A stretch of 64,000 bases of DNA from the NCBI RefSeq assembly GCF_014522325.1, contig NZ_CP041983.1, positions 186,001-250,000 of the forward strand, read 5' to 3'. Shown piece by piece: positions 33,782 through 43,863 of the stretch. How positions within the stretch are numbered: the stretch's first letter is position 1; each line of letters starts with the position of its first letter. Made by a program: the position numbers and the translations under genes. Source of the DNA: Lactobacillus sp. PV012 (GTDB lineage: Bacteria > Bacillota > Bacilli > Lactobacillales > Lactobacillaceae). A model generated the notes under the pieces. That model had not been told where the DNA came from, did not search any database, and saw only the letters and a list, made by a program, of their open reading frames with translations.

Positions 33782-35731
33782 ATGTGTGGAATTTGTGCAA
33801 TTTTTGATCCTAGTTTAAAGGATAAAAAACATGCAGTTAACGAAATGATGGATACTATCAAACACCGTGGACCGAGTTCAGATGGAATGTATACTAATGA
33901 TGAAGTTGCACTTGGTTTTAGAAGATTATCAATCATCGATCTTCGCGGTGGTAGTCAACCAATTTTTAATGAAGATAAAAGTCGGGCAATTATCTTTAAT
34001 GGTGAAATTTACAACTACAAACCATTAAGAGAAGAATTGATTGCAGCAGGACATACTTTTACTACAAAAGCTGACACTGAAGTTTTACTTCACGGTTATG
34101 AAGAGTGGGGTATGGATGGCTTATTAAAGCGTGTTCGTGGTATGTTTGCCTTCATTATTTGGGATGATAATACTAAAACTATGTATGGAGCACGTGACTT
34201 CTTTGGAATTAAACCAATGTACTACTGGGACCATGACGGCAAGTTATTAGTAGGTTCTGAATTGAAGAGTTTTTTAGCTTACCCAGGCTTTGAAAAGAAG
34301 TTAAACAAAGAAGCTGTTAAGCCATACTTAATGAACCAATACAACGATTTAAAAGAAACTTTCTTTAAGGGCGTTTATCGTTTCCCAGCAGGTCATTGGT
34401 TTGAATATAAAGATGGGAAGATGAAGACCCATAAATACTGGGATGCAGAATATGTAGAAAACTCATTGAGTTTTGAAGAAACCTTAGAAAAAATCAACGA
34501 AGATTTAAAAGAAACAGTTGATCTTTATCATAATGCCGATGTACCAGTAGGTGCCTTCTTATCTGAAGGGGTAGATTCAAGCTTTGTAACAAGTTTACTT
34601 GACCCAGAAGATGTTTTCTCAATTTCATTTGATGATGCAACTTATGATGAAGCATCAAAAGCTAAAGCTTTAGCTGACATTAAGGGATGGAACTTCCATG
34701 CTGATAAGGTAAAAGCTGATGAAGCAATGAAAGATTTCCCAGAAATGCAATATCATATGGATGAACCAGATGCTAACCCATCAATTATTCCTCTATGGTA
34801 TTTATGTAAGCTAGCTAGAAAGCATGTTACAGTAGCTTTATCTGGAGAAGGTGCTGATGAGTTATTTGCGGGTTATGTTAACTACGGGATGCATACTCAT
34901 AACAATGTCATCAAAGTCTTTACTTCTGGTTTAAAGAAGTTGCCAAAAGGTGCTCGTGTGAAATTAGCTCATGGCATTAAAAAGATGCCTAATTTCCCAG
35001 GAAAAGTTCATATGTACACTAATTTGGCAGAACCAAGTGAATTTTATGTTGGCCAATCAGTAATTTATGATATGAATTATCCAACTATCTTTTCTTCAAA
35101 AGATGCTAATGGCATTTTACAAAAAGATTATCAAAATGATTTGACAGTAAATGGAATTTATCAAGAAGACTTTAAGAAGGTCAAAGATATTGATGCAGTA
35201 AAGCAAATGCAATATATTGATTTGCACCATTTTATGTTAAATGACATTGAACAAAAAGCTGATAAGATTTCAATGGCTCACTCACTTGAATTACGTGTTC
35301 CATATCTTGATAAAAAGATTGCAGAACTTGCAAATTCAATCCCAACTAAATATTTAATGAATCGTCATGATACTAAGTATGCTTTAAGAAAGGCATCTGA
35401 AAAAGTTTTACCTGAAGAATGGGCAAAACGACCAAAATTGGGATTCCCTACTCCAATTAAACAATGGTTAAAAGAACCAAAATTTTATAAGCAAGTCAGA
35501 GAACTATTTACAGCAGATTTTGTAAATGACATCTTTGATCAAGAAAAGATCGTGAAGTTATTGGATGATAACTATAAAGGTGACGGTTCAGCACGTAGAC
35601 AAATCTGGGCTATCTACACTTTCTTAGTATGGTACAAGTTATTCTTCGTAGATTACGAAAACACAGTTAAGAAATACCAACATGTTCAACCAGAAGTAGC
35701 AAACTTAATTGCTAATGGTAAGTTAGTGTAA
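33782..35731 (+). CDS. asnB: Glutamine-hydrolysing asparagine synthetase-type amidotransferase
   Basis: A 649-residue class II amidotransferase. MCGICAIF puts the N-terminal nucleophile at Cys2, so the start is ATG 33782 (GAGGG upstream). The glutaminase domain has RGGSQPIFNEDKSRAIIFNGEIYNY; the synthetase domain has VPVGAFLSEGVDSS (P-loop, about 252-265), SLSGEGADELFAGY and EQKADKISMAHSLELRVPYLD. It can make Asn, but the D-aspartate ligase gene 25 nt downstream suggests amidation of the D-Asp wall bridge to D-Asn, the role of AsnH in Lactococcus. That assignment is inferred from context. Confidence 0.93.
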   Translation: MCGICAIFDPSLKDKKHAVNEMMDTIKHRGPSSDGMYTNDEVALGFRRLSIIDLRGGSQPIFNEDKSRAIIFNGEIYNYKPLREELIAAGHTFTTKADTEVLLHGYEEWGMDGLLKRVRGMFAFIIWDDNTKTMYGARDFFGIKPMYYWDHDGKLLVGSELKSFLAYPGFEKKLNKEAVKPYLMNQYNDLKETFFKGVYRFPAGHWFEYKDGKMKTHKYWDAEYVENSLSFEETLEKINEDLKETVDLYHNADVPVGAFLSEGVDSSFVTSLLDPEDVFSISFDDATYDEASKAKALADIKGWNFHADKVKADEAMKDFPEMQYHMDEPDANPSIIPLWYLCKLARKHVTVALSGEGADELFAGYVNYGMHTHNNVIKVFTSGLKKLPKGARVKLAHGIKKMPNFPGKVHMYTNLAEPSEFYVGQSVIYDMNYPTIFSSKDANGILQKDYQNDLTVNGIYQEDFKKVKDIDAVKQMQYIDLHHFMLNDIEQKADKISMAHSLELRVPYLDKKIAELANSIPTKYLMNRHDTKYALRKASEKVLPEEWAKRPKLGFPTPIKQWLKEPKFYKQVRELFTADFVNDIFDQEKIVKLLDDNYKGDGSARRQIWAIYTFLVWYKLFFVDYENTVKKYQHVQPEVANLIANGKLV

Positions 35732-35756
35732 GAAATAAAAAAAGGAAGTACTAATT

Positions 35757-37046
35757 TTGCAATCTAAATTTACACCAATTCTTTTAGGTAGTGACATCAA
35801 TGTTTATGGGATGGCACGCTCATTTAATGAAGCATATGGAATTAAAGTTCAAGCTTGGGCAGCAACTCAACTAGCAGCAACTCGCTATTCAAAAATAGTA
35901 GATGTTGAAGTTCATGAAGGCTTTTCAAGTGATCCAGGTTTTATGAAGGTCATGAAGCAAAAAATTGCTGAGTACAAGGATCATCAAGAACCTGTAATTT
36001 TAATTGCTTGTGGTGATGGTTATGCGGAGCTTTTAGCAAAGCATAAAGAAGAATTGGAAGAAGCTTTTATTGTTCCTTATATTGATTATGACCTCTTAGA
36101 AAAATTGATTTCTAAAGAAGGATTTTATGAAATTGCTGAACAATATGGCTTACCATATCCTAAGACAAAAATAATTACAATGGATGCTTATAAGAATAAC
36201 ACTTATCTAGATGTACCTTTTGATTTCCCAGTAGAATTGAAGCCTGAAGATCCAGTTTCTTGGCTTAAGTGTCAATTTGAAGGACGAAAAAAGGCATTTA
36301 CTATTCATGATGAAGCTGAATTGAAAGACATTGTAAATAAAATTTATACTCATGGATACACTGAAGATTTAATTTTGCAAGATTTCATCCCTGGTGACGA
36401 CTCAAACATGCGTGTATTGAATGTTTATGTCGACAAGAATCATAAAGTTAAGATGATGTGCTTGGGCCATCCTTTATTAGAAGACCCAACACCACAATCA
36501 ATCGGAAATTACATGGCGATTTTACCTGCTTATAATCAAAAACTTTATGATACAGTGCAAGCTTTCTTAGAAAAGCTTGGTTACACTGGGATGGCAAACT
36601 TTGATATGAAATATGATGAACGTGATGGTGAATTTAAATTCTTTGAAATTAATTTACGTCAAGGACGTTCAAGTTTCTACGTTACCTTGAACGGCTATAA
36701 CTTAGCTAAGTGGTATGTAGAAGATTATGTTAACGATAGCTTAGCAGCTGCTCCAACTGTTTATGGTAATAAAGATGAAAGTAAGTATGTTCTTTGGTTA
36801 GGAGTGCCAGTTAAGATATTTGAAGAATATGCTTATGATAATCCGGCTAAAAAGTTAGCAGAAAAATTAATCAAAGAAGGCCGTTATGGCACTACCGTCT
36901 TTTATAAGAAAGATAGTAGTTTAAAACGTTGGCTTTTAATGAAATATATGTTCCATAACTATAAGAAGCGTTACAAGACCTACTATCAGGTAAACAAGGG
37001 ACAATATTTTGAAGCTAAAAAGTCACAAACTTCTGAAAAAAATTAG
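35757..37046 (+). CDS. D-aspartate ligase for the peptidoglycan bridge (Asl type)
   Basis: ATP-grasp enzyme that adds beta-linked D-Asp to the Lys of the wall precursor. The 429 residues follow the E. faecium Aslfm pattern closely: FTPILLGSDINVYGMARSF at the start, IACGDGYAELL, VPYIDYDLLEKLI, LILQDFIPGDDSNMRVLN, MMCLGHPLLEDPTP, FFEINLRQGRSSFYVTLNGYN (ATP-grasp metal site) and TVFYKKDSSLKRW. The start is TTG 35757 after AAAAGGAAG. Being 25 nt behind asnB implies one operon that builds and amidates a D-Asn cross-bridge. Confidence 0.93.
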   Translation: MQSKFTPILLGSDINVYGMARSFNEAYGIKVQAWAATQLAATRYSKIVDVEVHEGFSSDPGFMKVMKQKIAEYKDHQEPVILIACGDGYAELLAKHKEELEEAFIVPYIDYDLLEKLISKEGFYEIAEQYGLPYPKTKIITMDAYKNNTYLDVPFDFPVELKPEDPVSWLKCQFEGRKKAFTIHDEAELKDIVNKIYTHGYTEDLILQDFIPGDDSNMRVLNVYVDKNHKVKMMCLGHPLLEDPTPQSIGNYMAILPAYNQKLYDTVQAFLEKLGYTGMANFDMKYDERDGEFKFFEINLRQGRSSFYVTLNGYNLAKWYVEDYVNDSLAAAPTVYGNKDESKYVLWLGVPVKIFEEYAYDNPAKKLAEKLIKEGRYGTTVFYKKDSSLKRWLLMKYMFHNYKKRYKTYYQVNKGQYFEAKKSQTSEKN

Positions 37047-37053
37047 TCTAATG

Positions 37054-37084
37054 AAAAGTGTCTAGAATTTCTAGACGCTTTTTG
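37054..37084 (+). terminator. Terminator of the asnB-Asp ligase unit
   Basis: Stem of 13 bp (AAAAGTGTCTAGA with TCTAGACGCTTTT, one wobble), 3-nt loop and T-run. Confidence 0.85.
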
Positions 37085-37142
37085 TATATTTGAAAAAATG
37101 TTAAACTAAAGACTAGTCTAAATTGTAATAACTGGAGGAATT

Positions 37143-38360
37143 ATGCACTTTAAAAAGCAGCCGCAACCGGCTGATGAAATTAAACTTTATTGGTTGTTAT
37201 TAGGAGAATTATTAACTTGGATTGGTGCCAGCTTCATTTGGCCCTTAACGTCTGTTTATTTAAATAAGAGACTTCATGTTTCCTTAGCGATGATTGGAGT
37301 AGTTTTACTTTGTAATTGTTTAGGAAATGTAGCCGGCTCTTATATTGCAGGTAAAGCCTATGACAAATTAAATCCTTACTATTTAATTATTGTAGGAGCT
37401 GGATTAGATGCCCTAGTCTTATTTGGGATGGGACTTAATCATACTTGGCCTCTATATTGGTTTTGGATGATTTGTACTGGTATTTTAGGAGGCTGGAATG
37501 GTGCCTTAATTAATTCAATTGCTACTAGCTTAAAATCAAAACCGGGACGTTATGTCTTTAATATGATTTATTTCGCCCAAAACTTAGGAGTGGTGCTAGG
37601 GACTTTAATTGTGGGTTACTTATATGATTATTCAGTTACCCTCTTATTTATGATTGCAGGAGGACTATTTGCATTTGTATGTGTAAATGCAATTATTAAT
37701 TATCGACCAATTATTAAATACCACCATGAGCGAATGGCAAATAAAGAAGAAGGACAGAAACAGACCATTCAGCCAATGCCTAAGGCTAATTTAAAGTTAA
37801 GTATAGGATTTTTTATTACCTTGGCAATAATTTGGCTGATGTATATGAACTGGGAATCAAACCTTTCAGTTTATATGGTGTCGTTAGGGATTCCTTTTCA
37901 TCTTTATAGTTTGCTATGGACTATTAATGCGGGAATTATTGTTTTAGTACAACTATTTTTGAGTCGGTTCCCTAATACCTTTAAAAATCTATTTCATCAA
38001 GTTATTTTTGGAGTTAGCATGTTTGCAATTTCTTTTGTGACACTGGTGTTTGCAAAAGATTACGCCCATTTTGTTTTTTCAATGGTCACTTTAACTTTAG
38101 GAGAAGCAACTTCAATGCCAGCGATTCCTGCTTATGTGAATGACTTGTCTCCAGTTTCAAGTAAAGGAAAATACCAGGGTCTTACTTTATCAACAGCTTC
38201 AATTGGAAGAGCTTTTGGTCCTTTATTTGGGGGATTAGTAATTGATAAATTTGGCTATATTGATTTCTTTATTGTAGCAGCGATTGGAATTTTCTTAATG
38301 ATCGTAATGTTAGTGCCACTTCATGCTCATTTAAAAGCACGCCTAAAAGTTTTCCATTAA
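37143..38360 (+). CDS. Major facilitator superfamily transporter
   Basis: A 405-residue secondary transporter with twelve hydrophobic helices. The N-half starts ELLTWIGASFIWPLTSVYLNK and has the motif-A-like loop GKAYDKLNPY after helix 2; a basic central loop (about 195-220) separates the halves. Layout resembles DHA1-type drug/metabolite exporters of the YttB/MdtG kind. TGGAGG precedes the ATG. It has its own promoter region behind the upstream terminator. Substrate not predictable here. Confidence 0.88.
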   Translation: MHFKKQPQPADEIKLYWLLLGELLTWIGASFIWPLTSVYLNKRLHVSLAMIGVVLLCNCLGNVAGSYIAGKAYDKLNPYYLIIVGAGLDALVLFGMGLNHTWPLYWFWMICTGILGGWNGALINSIATSLKSKPGRYVFNMIYFAQNLGVVLGTLIVGYLYDYSVTLLFMIAGGLFAFVCVNAIINYRPIIKYHHERMANKEEGQKQTIQPMPKANLKLSIGFFITLAIIWLMYMNWESNLSVYMVSLGIPFHLYSLLWTINAGIIVLVQLFLSRFPNTFKNLFHQVIFGVSMFAISFVTLVFAKDYAHFVFSMVTLTLGEATSMPAIPAYVNDLSPVSSKGKYQGLTLSTASIGRAFGPLFGGLVIDKFGYIDFFIVAAIGIFLMIVMLVPLHAHLKARLKVFH

Positions 38361-38438
38361 GCGCAAAATTTGGCAAAAAGATATTTTTAGGTAAAATAAT
38401 ATAGTGAAATTAGAAAATTATTAGAGAGGAAGATAACC

Positions 38439-40370
38439 ATGACCAACTTAGATATTCGTGGCGGTGCTGGTGATATTACTAAGCCAGATGTAAAGGTACG
38501 CCCACAGGATAACTTATACTTAGCAGTAAATTCGGAATGGCTTGAAAATAATGACATTCCTTCTGATCGTTCACGGATTGCTCGCTTTGATAAAATTGAT
38601 ATCGAAATTGAAAAGAAACTTATGCAAGACTTTGCCGACTTTGCTAGCGGTAAAAAAGAAATTCCAGCTGTACCTAATTTAGAAAAAGCGGTTGAATTTT
38701 ATAAATTAGCAGCAGATTTTGATAAAAGAAATAGTGATGGGGCAGAACCAATTCAAGAAGATTTAAAGAGATTAACTTCTTTAAATAGTTTAGCTGAAAT
38801 TGGCACAAAAGAATTTTATACTAATATGTTTGCTCTACCATTTAGTTTTAGTGTTAATCCAAATATGAAAAATACTAAAGAAAATATGGTAGATTTCAAT
38901 GCACCAGGATTAATTTTGCCCGATACAACTAGTTATCAAGATCCAAGTTCTGAAAAATTATTGGCTGTGTACAAGCAACAAGCACTTAATTTGCTTAAGA
39001 TGGCAGGAGTAGCTAGCGAGCAAGCGCAAGAATATGTTGAAAATGCGCTAAAGTTTGATGCTCGCTTGGCTAAGGTGGTTAAATCTAGTGAAGAAGCTGC
39101 CGACTATACTGCTAGTTATAATCCAACTAAGTTAGCAGATTTTACCGCCAAAATTAATAATCTAGATATCAAACAACTACTGACAGATCTTTTTGGAAAG
39201 ATGCCAGAAGTGGTTAATGTTATTGAACCACGTTACTTAGAGCACTTTGATGAACTAGTTAATGAGGAAAATTTTGCGGAAATTAAAGGCTGGATTATTA
39301 CTCACTTCATTAATAGTGTCGCTAGTTATTTATCCCAAGACTTTCGTGAAGCAGCTTTTCCATTTAGACAAGCCTTAAGTGGACAACCAGAACTTGCTAG
39401 TCAAATTAAACAAGCTTATAGAATGGCTGATAGTAGTTTCAGTGATGTAGTTGGCGTTTACTATGGTCAAACTTACTTTGGTGAAGCAGCTAAGAAAGAT
39501 GTAGAAGACATGATTCATAAGATGATTGATGCTTATGAATCACGCATTAAAAATAACGACTGGCTTTCTGAAGAAACTAAGCAAAAGGCAATTGTAAAAT
39601 TGCGGGCACTAATTTTAAAGATTGGTTATCCAGATAAAATTGAAAAAATTTATGATAAGTTACAAGTAAATCCAGCAAGTTTATATGAAACTGTTAAAGC
39701 AAATAATACTAAGGCAGTAGAAGAGAATTTAGCTAAACTTTACAAGCCAGTAGATCGTACGACTTGGCTAATGCCAGGGAATTTGGTTAATGCTTGCTAT
39801 GATCCGCAAAGAAATGATATTACTTTTCCAGCTGCTATTTTGCAGGCGCCATTTTATGATGTAAATGCAGATCGTGCAACTAATTATGGTGGGATTGGAA
39901 CAGTTATTGCCCATGAAATATCACATGCTTTTGATAATAATGGGGCAAAATTTGATGAATTTGGAAATCTAAATAATTGGTGGACCAAAGAGGATTACGC
40001 TGAATTTAAAAAGCGTACCCAAGCAGAAATTGATCTTTTTGATGGGATTAAATTTGGCAATACAGTCTTAAATGGGAAGCAAATTGTTTCTGAAAATATT
40101 GCTGACCAAGGTGGTCTTACTGCTGCAATTAGTGCAAATAAGAGTGAAGGTGGAGACGCTAAGAAGCTCTTTGAAAACTTTGCACGAATTTGGGGCGGTA
40201 AAGAATACCCAGAATATCGTAAAATGATTGTTTCAATCGATGTCCATGCTCCAGGTCCAGAACGTGCTAATGTTCAATCACAACAACAAGAAGAATTTTA
40301 TAATGCATTTGATGTTAAAGAATCAGATGGCATGTGGATGGATCCAGAAAAGAGAGTAATAATCTGGTAA
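38439..40370 (+). CDS. pepO: M13 family endopeptidase PepO
   Basis: Cytosolic zinc oligopeptidase of lactic acid bacteria that cuts peptides from casein and other proteins. The 643 residues carry HEISH (H492, E493, H496), the third zinc ligand in ENIADQGG (E552), and the late VHAPGPERAN block that binds substrate. No signal peptide, as is usual for bacterial PepO. AGAGGAAG precedes the ATG. Single-gene unit followed by a strong hairpin. Confidence 0.95.
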   Translation: MTNLDIRGGAGDITKPDVKVRPQDNLYLAVNSEWLENNDIPSDRSRIARFDKIDIEIEKKLMQDFADFASGKKEIPAVPNLEKAVEFYKLAADFDKRNSDGAEPIQEDLKRLTSLNSLAEIGTKEFYTNMFALPFSFSVNPNMKNTKENMVDFNAPGLILPDTTSYQDPSSEKLLAVYKQQALNLLKMAGVASEQAQEYVENALKFDARLAKVVKSSEEAADYTASYNPTKLADFTAKINNLDIKQLLTDLFGKMPEVVNVIEPRYLEHFDELVNEENFAEIKGWIITHFINSVASYLSQDFREAAFPFRQALSGQPELASQIKQAYRMADSSFSDVVGVYYGQTYFGEAAKKDVEDMIHKMIDAYESRIKNNDWLSEETKQKAIVKLRALILKIGYPDKIEKIYDKLQVNPASLYETVKANNTKAVEENLAKLYKPVDRTTWLMPGNLVNACYDPQRNDITFPAAILQAPFYDVNADRATNYGGIGTVIAHEISHAFDNNGAKFDEFGNLNNWWTKEDYAEFKKRTQAEIDLFDGIKFGNTVLNGKQIVSENIADQGGLTAAISANKSEGGDAKKLFENFARIWGGKEYPEYRKMIVSIDVHAPGPERANVQSQQQEEFYNAFDVKESDGMWMDPEKRVIIW

Positions 40371-40400
40371 AAAGAATTCCCGTTTTGGGAATTCTTTTTT
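40369..40400 (+). terminator. Terminator of pepO
   Basis: A 13-bp stem (40369-40381 with 40387-40399) with 5-nt loop and T-run, 16 nt before the next ATG. Confidence 0.88.
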
Positions 40401-40415
40401 GAAAGGAAGTAAAAG

Positions 40416-41228
40416 ATGGAGTATTTTGAAGTTAAAGGTGAAAAAATACCAAAGTTAGGTTTTGGTACTTACGATATTGCGCCTGCAGATACTAAGCAAG
40501 CAGTTAAACAGGCTTTAAAGCTTGGTTACCGACTAATCGATACAGCGCAATACTACCGCAATGAAGCTCAGGTAGGAGAAGCAGTGCGTGAAAGCGATGT
40601 AAAACGTGAAGATATTTTTATTACCACTAAGGCAATGACAGATGGTTATGAAGCAACTAAGTTAGGAATTGAAGAGTCCCTACAAAAAGCAGGATTAAGC
40701 TATTTTGACTTAATGATTATTCACTGGCCGATGGAAGATTCACTTGGCACTTATCGCGCAATGGCTGAAGCCTATCATGAAGGGAAATTGCATCATATTG
40801 GTTTGTCTAATTTTAATATCAATCAGACAAAAGAAATAATGGCCAATAGTGACGTAAAACCATTACTTGATCAGATAGAGACTCACCTGAACTTGCAGCA
40901 GGGAAAGATGCATGAATTCTTAACTAGAGAGGGAATTATCCACGAATCTTATAGTCCTTTAATGGAAGATGCGCCTGCTATCTTAAAGCACCCAGTTTTG
41001 CAAAAAATTGGTAGAAAATATGGTAAAACTGGCGTCCAAGTTATGTTGCGCTTTTTGACTCAGGAAGATATTATGGTTATTCCCCGTTCTGTTAACCCTA
41101 AGCATATGCAAGAAAACTTTGAAATTTTTGATTTTACTTTGACACCAGCGGAAGTAGCTGAAATTAAAGAATTAGATAAGCGTCAGCCAATTGATGGCTG
41201 GCCAGCAACCATGAGAGTGGACGAATAA
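40416..41228 (+). CDS. Aldo/keto reductase
   Basis: NADPH-dependent carbonyl reductase, (beta/alpha)8 fold, 270 residues. The tetrad is visible: Asp in RLIDTAQYY (about 46), Tyr51 region, Lys in FITTKAMTD (about 75) and His in LMIIHWPM (about 106). The cofactor-binding end VMVIPRSVNPKHMQENFEIFDF near 220-240 is typical. It resembles 2,5-diketo-gluconate reductase-type AKR5 enzymes. AAAGGAAG precedes the ATG. The pepO terminator lies between it and pepO; it is convergent with kup. Confidence 0.92.
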   Translation: MEYFEVKGEKIPKLGFGTYDIAPADTKQAVKQALKLGYRLIDTAQYYRNEAQVGEAVRESDVKREDIFITTKAMTDGYEATKLGIEESLQKAGLSYFDLMIIHWPMEDSLGTYRAMAEAYHEGKLHHIGLSNFNINQTKEIMANSDVKPLLDQIETHLNLQQGKMHEFLTREGIIHESYSPLMEDAPAILKHPVLQKIGRKYGKTGVQVMLRFLTQEDIMVIPRSVNPKHMQENFEIFDFTLTPAEVAEIKELDKRQPIDGWPATMRVDE

Positions 41229-41260
41229 AAAAAGAATTCTCAATTTTGAGAATTCTTTTT
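41229..41260. terminator. Bidirectional terminator between the reductase gene and kup
   Basis: A 15-bp stem (41229-41243 with 41246-41260) with flanking A and T runs. Confidence 0.88.
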
Positions 41261-41267
41261 GTTTGTT

Positions 41268-43310
41268 TTAAAGCTTGTCTTCTGTGCGTAATTTACGTTT
41301 TAATTTTTCAAAAGTTTTAGGTGGAATTCGTTTAATTCCCACGGGATGTTGATTTCCTAAAATTAATGGTACGCGTTCGATTACAGTGTCTGCGAAGTCT
41401 AAACCAAACCAAGAAGCTGGATTAGAAGACATATTTTGTAAACCAACACGAGCTTCTACAAGCCATCTTTCATAGCCACGGAGTTGCGTTTGTGGGCTGA
41501 TCACATCATTAACAATAACAAATGAAAAGTCACCAACGTCTCGCCCTGGAGTAGTAGTGTATTCTTGTGGTTGTGGTTCAATTGTTCCATCGGCAATTAA
41601 GTCATGGACAATTTGACGTAGGTAAACATTAACCCGTTGTTGTTGCTTGAACCCTAAGAATAGTTGTACATTAATTACATTTTTAGTCTCATAAGTATTA
41701 ACTGCGTATTCAGCAGTAAATGGTTCGTTAGTGACATTTACTGTTACAAACCAATAAGCACTGGCACGTTTAGGACGTTTATCCAAAATTGAATATAAGA
41801 TTTCACGTTTAATGAATTTATTATATTTAACTTTAGCCATGTAAACCAAGTTTGTAGCATAAGTTGGGTAGTCTTCATCGTGGCTTAATGCAGTTAACAT
41901 ATCGATATATTCATCTAGACGAACATAAGCGTTACGTCCTTCGCGTTTATCACGAATTTTATTACCGTAGAACCAGATGTACATTACGATTCCGATTACT
42001 CCGGCAATAATTAATGATACATAACCACCATGAGTAAATTTGCTTAAACTTGAAAGCATAAACATGATGTCTAAAAAGCCGAAGAAAATTAAGAAGATCC
42101 AATTCCAAATTGGATGTACTTTTTTAACAACGAGCCATTCGTAGAGAAGGATTGTTGTAGCGAGCATTGAAATCGTGATTGAAAGTCCATAAGCTGCTTC
42201 CATGTGAGCAGAAGTGCGGAAGAGTAACACAATTGCAATTGTAGCTACGCAGATCATTTTGTTAACAGCTGGAATATAAATTTGTCCTTTTTCTGTTGAA
42301 GGATAAATAATATTCATTCTTGGTAAAAATTTTAATCCAGTTGCTTCAGCAACTAAAGTAAATGATCCTGTAATTAAAGCTTGTGAAGCAATAACTGCTG
42401 CAATAGTAGCTAAAACGATCGCAGCTAAACGGAGGTTAGAAGGAATCATTTCATAAAATGGGTTAAAGTCACCAGTGGTGTGGTAATTTGGATTGTTTAA
42501 AATCCAAACCCCTTGACCAAAGTAGTTAAGGGCAAGACAAACAAATACGAAAGGCCAAGAGCCGATAATATTTGCTTTTCCTACGTGACCAACGTCAGAA
42601 TAAAGAGCTTCTGCACCAGTAGTTGCTAGGAAAATTGATCCTAGAATAGCTAAACCTGCCTTATTATAAGGACTAAAGAGCACTTTAATTGCATAATAAG
42701 GGTTAATAGCTTGCAAAATTGACCAGTCAGCCGACATGTTGATAAAACCCATAATTCCAAGGAAAGCAAACCAAATGAACATAATAGGTCCAAAGGCTTT
42801 ACCAATGATGCTAGTTCCCATCCGCTGAATCCCAAAAAGAATTAGTAAGATGATGACGGTAATTGTAATAACCATTCCTTGCGTGGAGACAGGGACATTG
42901 CCAGCTCCAAACTCAATTCCTTTAAGTCCTTCAACAGCTGTTGTTACAGTAACAGCAGGAGTTAAAGTCCCATCTGCTAAAATAGCGGCCCCACCAATTA
43001 ATGCCGGCAGGACAAGCCACTTAGCACACTTTCTAACCAAAGTATATAACGCAAAAAGTCCACCTTCACCATGGTTAGTAGCTTTAAGCGCAATTACTAC
43101 AGTTTGAAGAGTAGTTAGCAAAGTAACAGTCCAAAGTACTAATGAAATTGACCCAATGATGAAATCACGGCTTACATGGCCAATTCCACCATTTCCTTCA
43201 ACGATTGATTTCATAACGTATAAAGGACTTGTACCAATATCCCCATACACAATACCAATAGCGATTAACAGCCCGGCCGCTGTTGCTCTATTGCGCGTTT
43301 TTTCTTTCAT
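41268..43310 (-). CDS. kup: KUP family potassium uptake protein
   Basis: Proton-coupled K+ importer of the cytoplasmic membrane. The 680 residues begin with GLLIAIGIVYGDIGTSPLYVMKS (the KUP signature with the conserved GDIGTSPLY), followed by about twelve helices to residue 450 and a cytosolic C-terminal domain of about 230 residues, both typical. AAGGAGT precedes the ATG. I looked upstream (43311-43500) for a c-di-AMP riboswitch, which controls K+ transporters in Firmicutes, and saw none. Monocistronic. Confidence 0.95.
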   Translation of the reverse strand: MKEKTRNRATAAGLLIAIGIVYGDIGTSPLYVMKSIVEGNGGIGHVSRDFIIGSISLVLWTVTLLTTLQTVVIALKATNHGEGGLFALYTLVRKCAKWLVLPALIGGAAILADGTLTPAVTVTTAVEGLKGIEFGAGNVPVSTQGMVITITVIILLILFGIQRMGTSIIGKAFGPIMFIWFAFLGIMGFINMSADWSILQAINPYYAIKVLFSPYNKAGLAILGSIFLATTGAEALYSDVGHVGKANIIGSWPFVFVCLALNYFGQGVWILNNPNYHTTGDFNPFYEMIPSNLRLAAIVLATIAAVIASQALITGSFTLVAEATGLKFLPRMNIIYPSTEKGQIYIPAVNKMICVATIAIVLLFRTSAHMEAAYGLSITISMLATTILLYEWLVVKKVHPIWNWIFLIFFGFLDIMFMLSSLSKFTHGGYVSLIIAGVIGIVMYIWFYGNKIRDKREGRNAYVRLDEYIDMLTALSHDEDYPTYATNLVYMAKVKYNKFIKREILYSILDKRPKRASAYWFVTVNVTNEPFTAEYAVNTYETKNVINVQLFLGFKQQQRVNVYLRQIVHDLIADGTIEPQPQEYTTTPGRDVGDFSFVIVNDVISPQTQLRGYERWLVEARVGLQNMSSNPASWFGLDFADTVIERVPLILGNQHPVGIKRIPPKTFEKLKRKLRTEDKL

Positions 43311-43509
43311 TATTTTTAGTACTCCTTGAATAAAAATAGGAAATTAAAATTAAAAGAAGAATGATAGCCCCTCTTCTTTAAACATAATTAATTTTCGACT
43401 ATTTAAGCACCACTTGCAAGCATTTCAAAGAAATAAATGTAAAATATTTTGTGTATAGAGAAGAAAGTAATTGGTTTTAAAGAAAAAATGAAAAAATTAA
43501 TTAAGTTTG

Positions 43510-43541
43510 TTGACATAGTTTATTAATCTTGTTAATATAAT
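43510..43541 (+). promoter_or_regulatory. Promoter of the T-box/luxS transcript
   Basis: TTGACA at 43510-43515. The -10 is TAATAT at 43533-43538 (17-nt spacer), overlapping TATAAT at 43536-43541 (20-nt spacer); the transcript would start just before the T-box leader. Confidence 0.65.
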
Positions 43542-43560
43542 TACAACAAAATATTAAAAA

Positions 43561-43835
43561 GCAATGAGAAGATGAGTAGTCATTTAACCTTTTTACAGAA
43601 AATCGGAAGTTGATGAGAGCCGGGAGAAGAAGTGAGTGATGAAGATGGTCTTTTAGCTTGTATACAAGGTGAGCATTTTTGTTAGCTGAGTACGTTTAAT
43701 GCACGATAAGGCATTTGAGTATTCCATTTTGGAGCACTTATTGAGGATCTTGCTATGAAGTAAGATTAAATTTGGGTGGTAACACGTTGTAGACGTCCCT
43801 GAAAGTCAGATGACTTTTAGGGGCGTTTTTTGTTT
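43561..43835 (+). promoter_or_regulatory. T-box leader upstream of luxS, probably Met-responsive
   Basis: A leader of about 270 nt contains an AGTA element (43575 region), GAGAGCCGGG, several hairpins, the T-box GGGTGGTAACACG (43774-43786) and a terminator (43793-43833; ACGTCCCT paired with AGGGGCGT, then TTTTTT). Uncharged tRNA would favour the antiterminator. The TGGT bulge fits a tRNA with discriminator A. Met is inferred because the genes are luxS and metQ and Met T-boxes are known in Lactobacillales. I could not fold stem I with certainty: both an ATG and a GGC can be placed as specifier. Confidence 0.8.
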
Positions 43836-43863
43836 AAGTATTATATTAAAGGAGAAATTTATT

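Noticed and set aside
41268-43310. Plus-strand frame within kup (42850-43107)
   Set aside because: Antisense shadow of conserved KUP helices; no ribosome site.
43311-43500. Possible c-di-AMP riboswitch upstream of kup
   Set aside because: Only a weak AAGAAGA/TCTTCTT hairpin is present; no ydaO-type core could be found.
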